Assembly (NCBI GenBank): GCA_900315455.1
Contig: OMZE01000012.1
Span: forward strand, 62,001 to 126,000
Length of the DNA: 64,000 bases
Source: an uncultured Prevotellaceae bacterium
Lineage (GTDB): Bacteria; Bacteroidota; Bacteroidia; Bacteroidales; Bacteroidaceae
Direction: 5' to 3'
In this document: positions 26,186 to 37,002 of the stretch, piece by piece
Layout of the letters: each line of letters begins with the position of its first letter
How positions within the stretch are numbered: the first letter of the stretch is position 1
Notes under the pieces: model-generated
The model's database searches: none
Seen by the model: the letters and a program-made list of their open reading frames with translations, nothing else
Told to the model about the DNA's origin: nothing
Translations under genes and position numbers: made by a program

Positions 26186-26398
26186 TTACAGGTTGTCCCA
26201 GTCGGAGCCATTGTCCTCATCATCCCAGAGGTTATTCTCACCGGAACGGGCAGGGCCATTGCCACCGCCACCATAGCCGAAGATGGTCTCTCCTCCGCTC
26301 TTGCCCTGAATGTTAGTCAGGGTATCGGAGCCATTAAGAACCTGGGATGATTCCATTTCCGTAGTCTCGATACAGGGTGCTTGATATATTTTCTTCAT
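26186..26398 (-). CDS. Short Bacteroidales peptide of the MKKIYQAPxIE type, 70 residues
   Basis: The protein has an MKKIYQAPCIETTEM leader, then a short polar segment and a Gly-rich middle (a GYGGGGNG stretch) and an acidic tryptophan-containing end (DNGSDWDNL). Peptides of this layout are common and multicopy in Prevotella and Bacteroides and have no assigned role. The conserved basic leader and the variable Gly-rich, acidic tail resemble a precursor peptide, but no modifying enzyme is adjacent. The gene is transcribed toward the AAA+ gene. Confidence 0.65.
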   Translation of the reverse strand: MKKIYQAPCIETTEMESSQVLNGSDTLTNIQGKSGGETIFGYGGGGNGPARSGENNLWDDEDNGSDWDNL

Positions 26399-26583
26399 TG
26401 TGTAGTTCTATTGATTTGTCTTTTCTTGGCACTCGCCACTTTTAAGGCGACAAAATTACGCATATTTTCCAAAACGACCAAAAATCCATTTATTTTTTAC
26501 ATAAAAATGTATCATTATTGTCTACAACTGTCAAGAGATGGCATATAAAACGCCGTTGACTGCTGATTATGAATAATTTGTTG

Positions 26584-26591
26584 TATATTTG
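26584..26591 (+). promoter_or_regulatory. Promoter -7 element TATATTTG
   Basis: This matches TAnnTTTG and lies 24 bases before the ATG at 26616. It overlaps the TTG that would start the longer frame at 26589, which argues for the ATG. Confidence 0.55.
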
Positions 26592-26615
26592 CAGTCCACT
26601 CTTATTTATCAGCCT

Positions 26616-26903
26616 ATGAAATTGTTGAAAGCCCTTATACTCACCGCCATGTTAGTTGCCTGTCCAACACAGGTGACATTTGCAAAAAGCAGTAGGCCAC
26701 AATGTAAGGCCACGACACAGAATGGCACGCAATGTAAACTCAAAGCGCAGGAGAACAGCGTGTATTGCCATGTTCACAAAAAAGTGTCTTCCGATAACCG
26801 ATGCAATGCCACGACACAAAAAGGCACGAGATGCACCAGGGAAGCAAAAAGCCGAGGGTATTGCACGCAGCACTACAAAATGTACCTAGAAGGGAAACTG
26901 TAA
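26616..26903 (+). CDS. DUF5763-type secreted Cys/His repeat protein
   Basis: A 95-residue exported protein with a signal peptide ending in TFAKS. The mature part holds two copies of the repeat C-x-A-T-T-Q-x-G-T-x-C-x(n)-YC-x-x-H, one from CKATTQNGTQCKL to YCHVH and one from CNATTQKGTRCT to YCTQH. The C-C-C-H set in each copy could bind a metal; the family is known as DUF5763 and has no clear function. The ATG at 26616 fits the promoter and the signal peptide better than the TTG at 26589. The next gene starts 2 bases after the stop and encodes a relative. Confidence 0.75.
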   Translation: MKLLKALILTAMLVACPTQVTFAKSSRPQCKATTQNGTQCKLKAQENSVYCHVHKKVSSDNRCNATTQKGTRCTREAKSRGYCTQHYKMYLEGKL

Positions 26904-26905
26904 TC

Positions 26906-27274
26906 ATGGCTATGAAGATTGTGAAATACCTTTTGCTCGTGTTCGTCGTAGTTGCCATCGGCACGACACTGACAGCGTGCTCGAAACAGTGTAAGGCAAC
27001 TAGGTCGAACGGAGAAAAATGTGTACGAAAAGCAGAGCGGCACAGCGACTATTGCTATTTCCACATGACGAAAGACCCGACAGTGAGACGCTGCGAAAGC
27101 ATGACCAATAAGGGTACCCGTTGTAAATTGCCTGCCGAGTCCAACAGCAATTTCTGCGAGATGCACAACGTAGCACCAAAAGACCAGTGCAAAGCCATCA
27201 CGACCAAAGGTACTAGATGTTCAAGGGCTGCCACAAAAGGAGGGTATTGTACGCAACACTATAAAATGATTTGA
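26906..27274 (+). CDS. DUF5763-type lipoprotein, three Cys/His repeats
   Basis: A 122-residue paralogue of the upstream protein. It has a lipoprotein signal (TLTAC, cysteine at about residue 23) and three C-x(3-4)-T/S-x-x-G-x-x-C ... YC/FC-x-x-H repeats starting at CKATRSNG, CESMTNKG and CKAITTKG. The reading frame is open from 26801, but the ATG at 26906 gives the proper signal and avoids overlap with the neighbour. The two genes probably form one transcript; their mature ends both finish in YCTQHYKM, consistent with a recent duplication. Confidence 0.75.
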   Translation: MAMKIVKYLLLVFVVVAIGTTLTACSKQCKATRSNGEKCVRKAERHSDYCYFHMTKDPTVRRCESMTNKGTRCKLPAESNSNFCEMHNVAPKDQCKAITTKGTRCSRAATKGGYCTQHYKMI

Positions 27275-27332
27275 GGTTTGAGGTTTGAGGTTTGAGGTTT
27301 GAGATTTGAGGTTTGAGATTTGAGGTTTGAGA
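27270..27332 (+). repeat. TTTGAGG/TTTGAGA heptamer repeat, nine copies
   Basis: Nine 7-base units run without interruption from the last codon of the DUF5763 lipoprotein gene. Copies alternate between TTTGAGG and TTTGAGA in the second half. A shorter array of the same heptamer starts at 29003. The number of units is likely to vary. Confidence 0.95.
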
Positions 27333-27376
27333 CTCGCTTGATTGTCGGCGGCATCTCAGCATATTAAAAGCAAGGA

Positions 27377-28116
27377 CTATCTGGAAACCGGACGAACCGT
27401 GCGACCGATGCAGCGGCCTGCGGAACTACCACCAACGAATTCGCCACTGAAACTGAAACCAAAGTATATATCATTGCTATTTCCTTCAGCCCACGTTCCT
27501 GTCCTATAGTATCCTTTGGAACTATTTTCAATATTATTGTCCCTACGATACCCTGCAGCGGGCAAGAAAATGGTACTGCCGTTTTTCTTACTTTTGTACA
27601 TGCCACCCTCGACTCCATTTACAGTAGTCCAGGTAAAAGTGCAGTTCTTTTTAAGTTCATCAACTTGTCCCCAAGAAGGCATTTGCCAAGAGTCACCCCA
27701 CTTCACTGTAGCCACATCGTATTCTGTACCGCTGATACATGTTCCGATATCGTGGCATGTGCTTCCACTGCCATCACAATGGATGTAAGTATTCCAACTG
27801 TAATCCGTTTTCTCTTCAGTCTCCCCCCAGGCATAGTAACCACCTTTATTTGTCGGGCTTTGGTTTTCTGGATGGGTTGTGCCACATTGCTGCATGCCCA
27901 CTTTGTACCGGAAGGCAATCCGAGGTCAATCATGTGCGGATGGTTGTTGTCTGGACATTCTAAATAGCCGTTTGGTTTATTCAAAATTTTGTCGATGATT
28001 AAGGTCACGTCGGTCATGTTAATAAAACCGTCGTTATTGACGTCATAATGGTAATATTGTGCTTTAGCAGATATCATTGAGCATAACGACACAAAAATCA
28101 CTAATATCTTTTTCAT
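27377..28116 (-). pseudogene. Frameshifted dockerin/Fib_succ_major-type secreted protein
   Basis: Reading frame 1 starts at the ATG at 28116 with a signal peptide (cleaved near SAKAQ), a dockerin-like DVNNDGFINMTDVTLIIDKIL calcium-binding repeat and the start of a Fib_succ_major domain (MIDLGLPSGTKWACSNV). At about 27882 the frame breaks: the continuation (GTTHPENQSPTNKGGYYAWGE through AAGYRRD to VRPVSR at 27377) lies in another frame. Adding one G to the GTGGCAC around 27882 restores the expected CNVG-type join. The gene is either dead or the sequence has a single-base error. If whole it would be a roughly 246-residue cell-surface or fibre-associated protein. Confidence 0.8.
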
Positions 28117-28302
28117 TGTTTTTAAAGTTAAGGAATTTGCAATCTTGGTTACATTTTGCAAAGATATCAAATTATTGTGACAAACATCCCTCAACTGGCA
28201 CAATGTTTGATGAAAAAAAATTATCATGGGTTCGTGATAGAAAAGGCAATGGCACGGGCTCAATATAGGTGATAAAAAATATGTTTCACAAAAATTTTCA
28301 GA

Positions 28303-28998
28303 ATGATGGAAAAATATGAGAAAATCATCGTGGCGGGCATCGTAGCCTTCGGACTCCTCTTGCTGGGCCTCTGCCTGAAGGGAGGTATCGACAACTTCAC
28401 GAACAAAGACCGTCGCGTGACAGTGAAAGGACTGGCGGAGAGAGAGGTTGACGCCGACAAGGTGGTGTGGACCCTGACGCTGGAAGAGTCAGCCGATGAG
28501 TTGAACCCGATGTTCACCCGACTGAATCAGCAAGTCGACGTCATCAAGAACTTCCTCAAGGAGAAGGGTATTGATGGAAAGGGTGATGTTCAGGTGACTA
28601 CTTTCTCTGTGAACGACAATCTCTCTAACGTGTGGGGTGACGAGAAACCACGCTTCCACTACACGGTGAGGCGTTCGGTAGTGGTATCATCGAATGATAC
28701 GCATTTCATCAGTGATCTGAGGACGCAGACAGATGAACTGATAGACCGTGGCATAATCGTAGAGTCCGACAATGCGGAATACGAATACACCCAGTTCCAA
28801 AAACTGAAACCTGAAATGATGGCTGACGCTATCGCCAATGCGGAGACGACAGCAAAGCAGTTTGCAGAGAACAGCCACTCGAAAATCAACAAAATCGTGG
28901 AGGCCGGACAAGGAGAATTCTCCATTGACGATGCGGATATCCCATACAAGAAGAAGGTCAGGGTGGTATCGACCATCACCTACTCGCTGAAAGACTGA
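28303..28998 (+). CDS. SIMPL domain protein (DUF541)
   Basis: A 231-residue protein with one N-terminal membrane segment (residues 8-27) and a periplasmic domain of the SIMPL/DUF541 type, shown by VTVKGLAEREVDADKVVWTLTL after the anchor, a long central helix pair, and a C-terminal VRVVSTITYSL strand. SIMPL proteins have unsettled roles in oxidative stress and signalling. ATG codons at 28303 and 28306 are both possible starts. It faces away from the frameshifted gene and is followed by heptamer repeats. Confidence 0.82.
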   Translation: MMEKYEKIIVAGIVAFGLLLLGLCLKGGIDNFTNKDRRVTVKGLAEREVDADKVVWTLTLEESADELNPMFTRLNQQVDVIKNFLKEKGIDGKGDVQVTTFSVNDNLSNVWGDEKPRFHYTVRRSVVVSSNDTHFISDLRTQTDELIDRGIIVESDNAEYEYTQFQKLKPEMMADAIANAETTAKQFAENSHSKINKIVEAGQGEFSIDDADIPYKKKVRVVSTITYSLKD

Positions 28999-29002
28999 AA
29001 AA

Positions 29003-29051
29003 GGTTTGAGATTTAAGGTTTGAGGTTTGAGGTTTATCCTCAGACCTCAAA
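29003..29051 (+). repeat. Short TTTGAGG repeat with terminator-like hairpin
   Basis: Three to four degenerate TTTGAGG/TTTAAGG units follow the SIMPL stop. The last one (TTTGAGGT at 29026-29033) pairs with ACCTCAAA at 29044-29051, giving an 8-bp stem followed by TTGTTTC. It may terminate the SIMPL transcript. Confidence 0.6.
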
Positions 29052-29138
29052 TTGTTTCTGAATCTTCATCACATCCATCATCATATCCTACCTTTTGCCG
29101 GAAAAAGAAGGACATTATCTAAACGGTGACAAAGTTCT

Positions 29139-29993
29139 TTACCAATCGTCTATATTGGCCCTATTTTTTATTCTATCCTTAACAGCGTTTGGCAGATGGG
29201 GAAAGAAGGTCATGCCCATGACACGTTCTACCTGTTTGATGTTATTGACATAAAGGTCTTTCTTTCGATTGCCATCAGTATTTCTGCAGATAAAGCCTAT
29301 GCCTTTGGCGTTGTTATCTGTCAAACATACAATCACCTTGAAAAAGGCTTCTGGCACAACCACCTTGTTATCTCCGATAGTTTCATGCTCCTGCTGGAAG
29401 AGAACGGGACCGCATACAATATAGATTTCGCCATACTTTTCAGCCCATCGCCTGCAGGAAATTTCTATTTGGTTCCAGGTTCCAGTATTCAGATTGGAAT
29501 TTTGAGGACAACAATTCGTATAAAGGAATGTTTCATACATGGCATCACTGTCCCATTTGTTGTCTCCAGCCGGACACATGTGTCCTCTGGTCCATCCACT
29601 TCCCTTATAGTCGAAAGAATTTGCCCGTGGTGTTGGAACGTCAGTATCCTCATGCCATGCATTTCCAGGACGCCTTGCCTCGCCATTCACATGTTCGGCG
29701 GTAAGTTTCCAAGCAACCCAGTTGGGTAACTTCGTGTCTTTATTGTAGGATACCACATAGCCTTTCCTATATAGTATCTGCTCAGAAACCTTTTTAAGTG
29801 GCGAAGGAATATCTATGTTAAAAAGTGGACGAGATGGGCCAGTTTCCTGACTATCAACTACTGTTGCGTTCATAAAAGAGAACGAGTCATTGTTGTCATC
29901 ATCAACACTTTTCGCTTTTGAGCCACAGGTGGTGAAGACAACTATAATTGCAAGTAGAAGCAACACGATAATTGATAATCGGTATATTTTCAT
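29139..29993 (-). CDS. Exported DNA/RNA non-specific endonuclease (NUC1-type) lipoprotein
   Basis: A 284-residue protein with a lipoprotein signal (VVFTTC, Cys23). The catalytic segment is TRGHMCPAGDN, in which the usual DRGH is TRGH, so the catalytic histidine is kept but the first Asp is Thr. A YTNCCPQNSNLNTGTWNQIE segment supplies the metal-binding asparagine. The family cuts DNA and RNA and may serve nutrient use or competition outside the cell. A divergent promoter pair separates it from the GH29 gene. Confidence 0.85.
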   Translation of the reverse strand: MKIYRLSIIVLLLLAIIVVFTTCGSKAKSVDDDNNDSFSFMNATVVDSQETGPSRPLFNIDIPSPLKKVSEQILYRKGYVVSYNKDTKLPNWVAWKLTAEHVNGEARRPGNAWHEDTDVPTPRANSFDYKGSGWTRGHMCPAGDNKWDSDAMYETFLYTNCCPQNSNLNTGTWNQIEISCRRWAEKYGEIYIVCGPVLFQQEHETIGDNKVVVPEAFFKVIVCLTDNNAKGIGFICRNTDGNRKKDLYVNNIKQVERVMGMTFFPHLPNAVKDRIKNRANIDDW

Positions 29994-30001
29994 ATTCTTT
30001 G

Positions 30002-30009
30002 CAAATTTA
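30002..30009 (-). promoter_or_regulatory. Promoter -7 element TAAATTTG for the endonuclease
   Basis: On the minus strand the octamer matches TAnnTTTG and lies 8 bases before the endonuclease ATG at 29993, which would give a very short leader. Confidence 0.45.
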
Positions 30010-30051
30010 GAAAATTTCGGGGAATAATAAGCCAGTCGAGATAAAAATATA

Positions 30052-30059
30052 TAACTTTG
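30052..30059 (+). promoter_or_regulatory. Promoter -7 element TAACTTTG for GH29
   Basis: This matches TAnnTTTG and lies 19 bases before the GH29 start at 30079. It is divergent from the endonuclease promoter, about 43 bases away. Confidence 0.55.
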
Positions 30060-30078
30060 TAGTCAAATATGCAAAACT

Positions 30079-31830
30079 ATGAAGAGGTTATCAACGATTG
30101 TATTTTTATGCTTTCTGATAGTTGGATTCGTAAACGGTCAATACAGCGTCTCCGTTGAGAAATCAGCACCTTGTGGTCCTGTGCCAACGGAAAACCAGTT
30201 GCGCTGGCAGGACATGGAGATGTATGCGTTCATCCACTACTCGATGAACACCTATACCGACGAGGAGTGGGGCTTCGGTAATGAGCCGCTGGAACTGTTC
30301 AATCCCTCCAACCTCGATTGCCGTCAATGGGCACGCGTGTGCAAGCAGGCTGGCATGAAAGGCATCATCTTCACCGCCAAGCACCACTGTGGCTTTTGCA
30401 TGTGGCCTTCGAAATATACGGAGTACTCGGTAAAGAACACCCCATGGAAAGACGGCAAGGGCGATGTGGTGCGCGAACTGGCAGATGCCTGCCGGGAAGA
30501 GGGGCTGAAGTTTGCCGTCTATCTCTCGCCGTGGGACAGGAACCACAAGGACTACGGCAAGCCGGAATACGTGACCTATTTCCGCAACCAGTTGCGTGAA
30601 CTGCTGACCCAATATGGCGACATCTTCGAAGTGTGGTTCGACGGTGCCAATGGTGGCGACGGTTGGTATGGCGGAGCCAACGAGACCCGGCGCATCGACG
30701 GCAAAACCTATTACCAATGGGCAGAGACGTTTCGCATGATTCGCGAGTTGCAACCCAATGCCGTCATCTGGAACGATGGCGGCGACCGCGGCGACCTGCG
30801 CTGGGTGGGCACCGAAGCCGGCAACGTGGGTGAGACCAACTGGAGTCTGATGCCCGCCAAGGGCGACACGCCCTGGCACATGCTGCACTACGGCGTGGAG
30901 GACGGCGATGTGTGGTGCGCCGGCGAGACCAACACCAGCATCCGCCCGGGATGGTTCTACCATGAGACGGAGAACGAACACGTAAAGAGTCTGTCGAAAC
31001 TCATGGACACCTACTACAAGAGCGTAGGCCGCAACTCCTGCCTGTTGCTCAATTTCCCTATTGCCCCCAATGGCCGCATCCATCCCACCGACAGTCTGCG
31101 AGGCATCGCATTCAAGAAAATGATTGACGAGGTGTTCAAAAACGACCTTGCCCGAAAAGCCAAGATAAAGACCCAGGGCAATGAGACCCTTATCACATTC
31201 AAGAAGCCGACAGCATTCAACCGTTTTGTAGCCGAGGAAGACATCCGTTACGGCCAGCGTGTGAAGAAATTTTCGCTCGAGGCTTTTGTCGATGGCAAGT
31301 GGATTCCTCTGAAGGATGTTCTGGTGGACAATGGCGACGGACTGACCACCATTGGCCATCGCCGCATCATCTGCTTCCCCACCGTCACTGCCACCAAACT
31401 CCGTTTCACCATCATCGACACGAAATGCGAACCCATCATCAAGCGCACCTCTGTATACTTGGCACCAGAACTGACAGCCGACATCCCTGACAGTGGGGAA
31501 AAGCGCAGCAGCAACCTCCACTATTTCTTCAGCAACCCCAAGCAGATGATGATTGACTGGGACACCGAGCAAACCATCACCTCTTTCCGCTACCTACCGC
31601 CGCAGAACACCCGTGAGGGCACAGTCACCCATTACACCCTCTGGGCTTCCACCGACTGGTCAAACTGGACAAAAGTGGCTTCTGGCGAGTTCTCCAACAT
31701 CGTCAACAACCCCATCTGGCAGACCATCAGGTTCCAACCCGTCAAAGCCAAAATTCTCCGTCTCGATGCCGACCGTCTGGCCTCGGGAGAACGTATGGCC
31801 TTTGGCGATATAGACATAGAAACGAAATAA
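30079..31830 (+). CDS. GH29 alpha-L-fucosidase
   Basis: A 583-residue exported fucosidase. After the signal peptide (cleaved near FVNGQ) the TIM barrel has the MYAFIHYSMNTYTDEEWG segment, TAKHHCGFCMWPS, and the nucleophile Asp188 in EVWFDGANGG. The C-terminal 190 residues are beta-rich and include a region like an F5/8-type carbohydrate module. The layout fits the GH29-B group, which prefers alpha-1,3/1,4-linked fucose in branched glycans. The next gene, a GH2 enzyme, starts 3 bases after its stop, so both would act on one glycan. Confidence 0.9.
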   Translation: MKRLSTIVFLCFLIVGFVNGQYSVSVEKSAPCGPVPTENQLRWQDMEMYAFIHYSMNTYTDEEWGFGNEPLELFNPSNLDCRQWARVCKQAGMKGIIFTAKHHCGFCMWPSKYTEYSVKNTPWKDGKGDVVRELADACREEGLKFAVYLSPWDRNHKDYGKPEYVTYFRNQLRELLTQYGDIFEVWFDGANGGDGWYGGANETRRIDGKTYYQWAETFRMIRELQPNAVIWNDGGDRGDLRWVGTEAGNVGETNWSLMPAKGDTPWHMLHYGVEDGDVWCAGETNTSIRPGWFYHETENEHVKSLSKLMDTYYKSVGRNSCLLLNFPIAPNGRIHPTDSLRGIAFKKMIDEVFKNDLARKAKIKTQGNETLITFKKPTAFNRFVAEEDIRYGQRVKKFSLEAFVDGKWIPLKDVLVDNGDGLTTIGHRRIICFPTVTATKLRFTIIDTKCEPIIKRTSVYLAPELTADIPDSGEKRSSNLHYFFSNPKQMMIDWDTEQTITSFRYLPPQNTREGTVTHYTLWASTDWSNWTKVASGEFSNIVNNPIWQTIRFQPVKAKILRLDADRLASGERMAFGDIDIETK

Positions 31831-31833
31831 TAG

Positions 31834-34694
<2,861 letters not shown>

Positions 34695-34854
34695 TCGGAT
34701 AAAGTCTGTTTCATCACTTGTGTGATGGCACTCGCACATCTGTAAACCATGATAGTGAGGATTCACTTTTTGCCGATGTTCGGCATCATGACCTATTCTG
34801 TCAATACTTTGAATGCCTAATTCAGATTAACCTAATTATATAGGTCAATATCAA

Positions 34855-34893
34855 GGTGCAATACTTAAAACCCCAAGTTTTAGGTATTGCACC
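34855..34893. promoter_or_regulatory. 17-bp inverted repeat overlapping the DUF2023-flavodoxin promoter
   Basis: GGTGCAATACTTAAAAC (34855-34871) and GTTTTAGGTATTGCACC (34877-34893) are complementary apart from one G-T pair, with a 5-base loop. The right arm covers the TTG at 34887-34889, which sits 20 bases before the -7 octamer and is the likely -33 element. A repressor bound here would block the promoter. The remaining 160 bases after the GH2 frame show nothing else that I can name. Confidence 0.7.
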
Positions 34894-34909
34894 ATTTATT
34901 TTTCCTCCA

Positions 34910-34917
34910 TAACTTTG
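34910..34917 (+). promoter_or_regulatory. Promoter -7 element TAACTTTG
   Basis: This matches TAnnTTTG, lies 26 bases before the DUF2023 start and has a TTG at 34887-34889 as a -33 candidate with 20-base spacing. Confidence 0.65.
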
Positions 34918-34942
34918 CACTCACAAAAAAGATTAAACGATA

Positions 34943-35302
34943 ATGAGAACAACGACTACCCCCATAGAGATGAAGGTACTGATGAACCACATCTATGAAC
35001 TTAGAAAAGGTGTGCGCCAGATGGTGCTGTTCACCTGCAACAAGAAATATGGTGAGCAGGTTGCCGGACGCTTGGAGAGCAAGGGCATCCCCTATGTACT
35101 TCAGCCAGTTGGAGAGCAGAACCTGAACTTCTACTTCGGGCGACGCGAGTGCCTGGAGGCCATACGGCTCATTATCACCCGACCACTGTGCATGCTCACC
35201 CCCGAAGAGGACTTCATCCTCGGTGCCATGCTCGGCTATGACATCTGCGCTCAATGTGAGCGCTACTGCCAAAGGAAAGGCCGTTGTAACAACAAAAACT
35301 AA
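34943..35302 (+). CDS. DUF2023 family protein
   Basis: A 119-residue cytoplasmic protein matching DUF2023, a family found almost always beside flavodoxin. It has an MKVLMNHIYELRKGVRQMVLFT segment, an FYFGRRECLEAI segment, and an ending with a cysteine cluster (CAQCERYCQRKGRCN) that might bind a metal. The function is unknown; the strict linkage suggests a role in flavodoxin synthesis or use under iron limitation. The flavodoxin gene starts 18 bases downstream in the same transcript. Confidence 0.88.
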   Translation: MRTTTTPIEMKVLMNHIYELRKGVRQMVLFTCNKKYGEQVAGRLESKGIPYVLQPVGEQNLNFYFGRRECLEAIRLIITRPLCMLTPEEDFILGAMLGYDICAQCERYCQRKGRCNNKN

Positions 35303-35320
35303 CCATTAAAAAGATAATAT

Positions 35321-35815
35321 ATGAACGCAACAATTGTCATCTATGGTTCCTCGACGGGAACCTGCGAGGCCATCGCGGAGAAGATTGCCTCGAAACTGGG
35401 CTGTGAGGCCATGAACGTGCAAGACTTAACTGCCGACACCATCAACGACCACCAGAACCTGATTCTCGGCACATCCACATGGGGAGCCGGAGAGTTGCAG
35501 GACGATTGGTATGATGGGCTGAAGACCCTTCAGGATGCCGACCTCAACGGAAAGACCATTGCTTTATTCGGGTGCGGTGACTGCGAGTCGTATAGCGACA
35601 CCTTCGTAGGCGGTATCGGCGAACTCTACAATGGCATCAAGGACAGCGGTGCCCGCTTCATTGGCAGCGTAGACACCGACGGCTATACCTTTGACGACTC
35701 AGAAGCCGTCGTCGACGGCAAGTTCATCGGTCTGCCACTTGACGATATCAACGAGGACGACAAGACCGACATGCGTATTGAGAACTGGCTCTCGGCCATC
35801 TCCCCTGAATTATAA
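35321..35815 (+). CDS. fldA: Flavodoxin
   Basis: A 164-residue long-chain flavodoxin. The FMN phosphate loop is in YGSSTGTCEAIAEKIA, the tryptophan side of the flavin pocket is in STWGAGELQDDW, and the second loop is in GCGDCESYSDTF. Flavodoxin replaces ferredoxin as an electron carrier, commonly when iron is short. It is the second gene behind the palindromic operator. A 7-bp hairpin at 35858-35880 follows it. Confidence 0.92.
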   Translation: MNATIVIYGSSTGTCEAIAEKIASKLGCEAMNVQDLTADTINDHQNLILGTSTWGAGELQDDWYDGLKTLQDADLNGKTIALFGCGDCESYSDTFVGGIGELYNGIKDSGARFIGSVDTDGYTFDDSEAVVDGKFIGLPLDDINEDDKTDMRIENWLSAISPEL

Positions 35816-35857
35816 TAATCGTTATGTTTTTTAAGAGTGTAAGTATTAAAAATCAAG

Positions 35858-35880
35858 TGGATGGTCAATAAGGCCATCCA
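35858..35880 (+). terminator. Terminator hairpin after flavodoxin
   Basis: TGGATGG and CCATCCA pair around a 9-base loop, with CATTTTATG following. It lies 43 bases after the flavodoxin stop. Confidence 0.55.
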
Positions 35881-35903
35881 CATTTTATGAAAGGAATATA
35901 GCA

Positions 35904-36293
35904 ATGACTAAATGTATCAAGATTTCCATCCTTTGGTTGTTGACCATTTGTGGATTCGCCTGCCATTCCATCTGTGACGTTCTGCCTATGTTCTGGGGCA
36001 AGAACATGGCCATAGTTGCCACCAATGGCAACGTAGACCAAAATATGATAGTGTTCATGATGACGCTCTCGTTCTTCATCCCTGCTATAGGTGTGCTATC
36101 ATTGATGTCTAAGATAAAATTCTTTAAAGCCGTCAATGCCGTATTGGCCGTGTTGATAGCCCTGTTCAACATCGCCCATGCCTTTATGGAACTACCCAGT
36201 GACAATGCCGGACAATACGTCATCTTGCCTATGATGATTGTTGTCGGTATTGTGCTGGCATGGAACAGTGTAAAATATGTAAAGGAGGACTAA
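35904..36293 (+). CDS. Four-helix membrane protein, 129 residues
   Basis: A small integral membrane protein with four hydrophobic segments, at about 6-22, 48-65, 75-92 and 105-123. It may span as two hairpins. It is 3 bases before a methyltransferase gene, which suggests an operon with a shared job. I do not recognise a family. Confidence 0.6.
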   Translation: MTKCIKISILWLLTICGFACHSICDVLPMFWGKNMAIVATNGNVDQNMIVFMMTLSFFIPAIGVLSLMSKIKFFKAVNAVLAVLIALFNIAHAFMELPSDNAGQYVILPMMIVVGIVLAWNSVKYVKED

Positions 36294-36296
36294 GCG

Positions 36297-36908
36297 ATGG
36301 GATTTTTAAAAACAATGTTCACCAACTGCGCCTGTCCGAAAGGCTTTCTCGGGCGGTGCATGCTGCGTTTCATGAACTTTGGCCATGCCCCGCTCACCAA
36401 TTGGGGACTTGACCATGTCGAATTTAGTGATGGATTGGTGATGCTCGACATCGGCTGTGGCGGCGGAGCCACGCTGAAGCGCCTGCTCAAGAGAAGCCCA
36501 GAAGGAATGATCTATGGCATAGACATTTCCGAGGAAAGTGTGGTCAAGACCAAGAACGTGAACAAGCAATTATTGAACAAACAAGTTTTCGTGCAACAAG
36601 GTTCTGCCAACCGTCTGCCGTGGGAGGACCAAAAGTTTGACGTTGTGACTGCGGTGGAAACGGTCTATTTCTGGCCCAACCTGCCCCAATGCTTCCAGGA
36701 AGTGAAACGAGTGCTGAAACCTGGTGGGCAATTCGCCATCATGATTGAAGTCATCGAAGGCGATTCGATATGGACGAATGTGGTTGAGGGGATGACTGTC
36801 TATTCGCCTGAAATGTTGAAGGACATGCTGGAACAGGCTGGTTTTGGTGATGTGGAGGTATTCAGGAAAAAGCCGTCGTATGCAACCATAAAAGGAATTC
36901 GGAAATGA
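36297..36908 (+). CDS. Class I SAM-dependent methyltransferase
   Basis: A 203-residue cytoplasmic enzyme. Motif I is MLDIGCGGGATL near residue 50, with the acidic residue in YGIDISEESV and motif IV in DVVTAVETVYFWP, followed by EVKRVLKPGGQF. This layout is that of the Methyltransf_11 or UbiE-type group. The substrate is not visible. It overlaps nothing but lies just behind the membrane-protein gene. Confidence 0.85.
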   Translation: MGFLKTMFTNCACPKGFLGRCMLRFMNFGHAPLTNWGLDHVEFSDGLVMLDIGCGGGATLKRLLKRSPEGMIYGIDISEESVVKTKNVNKQLLNKQVFVQQGSANRLPWEDQKFDVVTAVETVYFWPNLPQCFQEVKRVLKPGGQFAIMIEVIEGDSIWTNVVEGMTVYSPEMLKDMLEQAGFGDVEVFRKKPSYATIKGIRK

Positions 36909-37002
36909 AACCGGATGATGGGCATTGTTTCATCAAAGATGAGAGAATGAAGCACCTGAACTTGGTCACATCATCCTGATGCTCTGCATGGCAGATATGA
37001 GG

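Noticed and set aside
27703-28263. The longer start (28263) for the Fib_succ_major gene.
   Set aside because: The first 49 residues are not signal-like; the ATG at 28116 begins a normal signal peptide.
30163-31572. A 469-residue minus-strand frame opposite GH29.
   Set aside because: It is opposite clear GH29 catalytic sequence and has no recognisable protein features.
34700-34800. A possible second promoter or small ORF in the gap after the GH2 frame.
   Set aside because: No TAnnTTTG element or open frame with start was found apart from the one at 34910.
36909-37002. GGATGATG and CATCATCC as a terminator for the methyltransferase.
   Set aside because: The loop is about 45 bases and no T-run follows, so it is not convincing.
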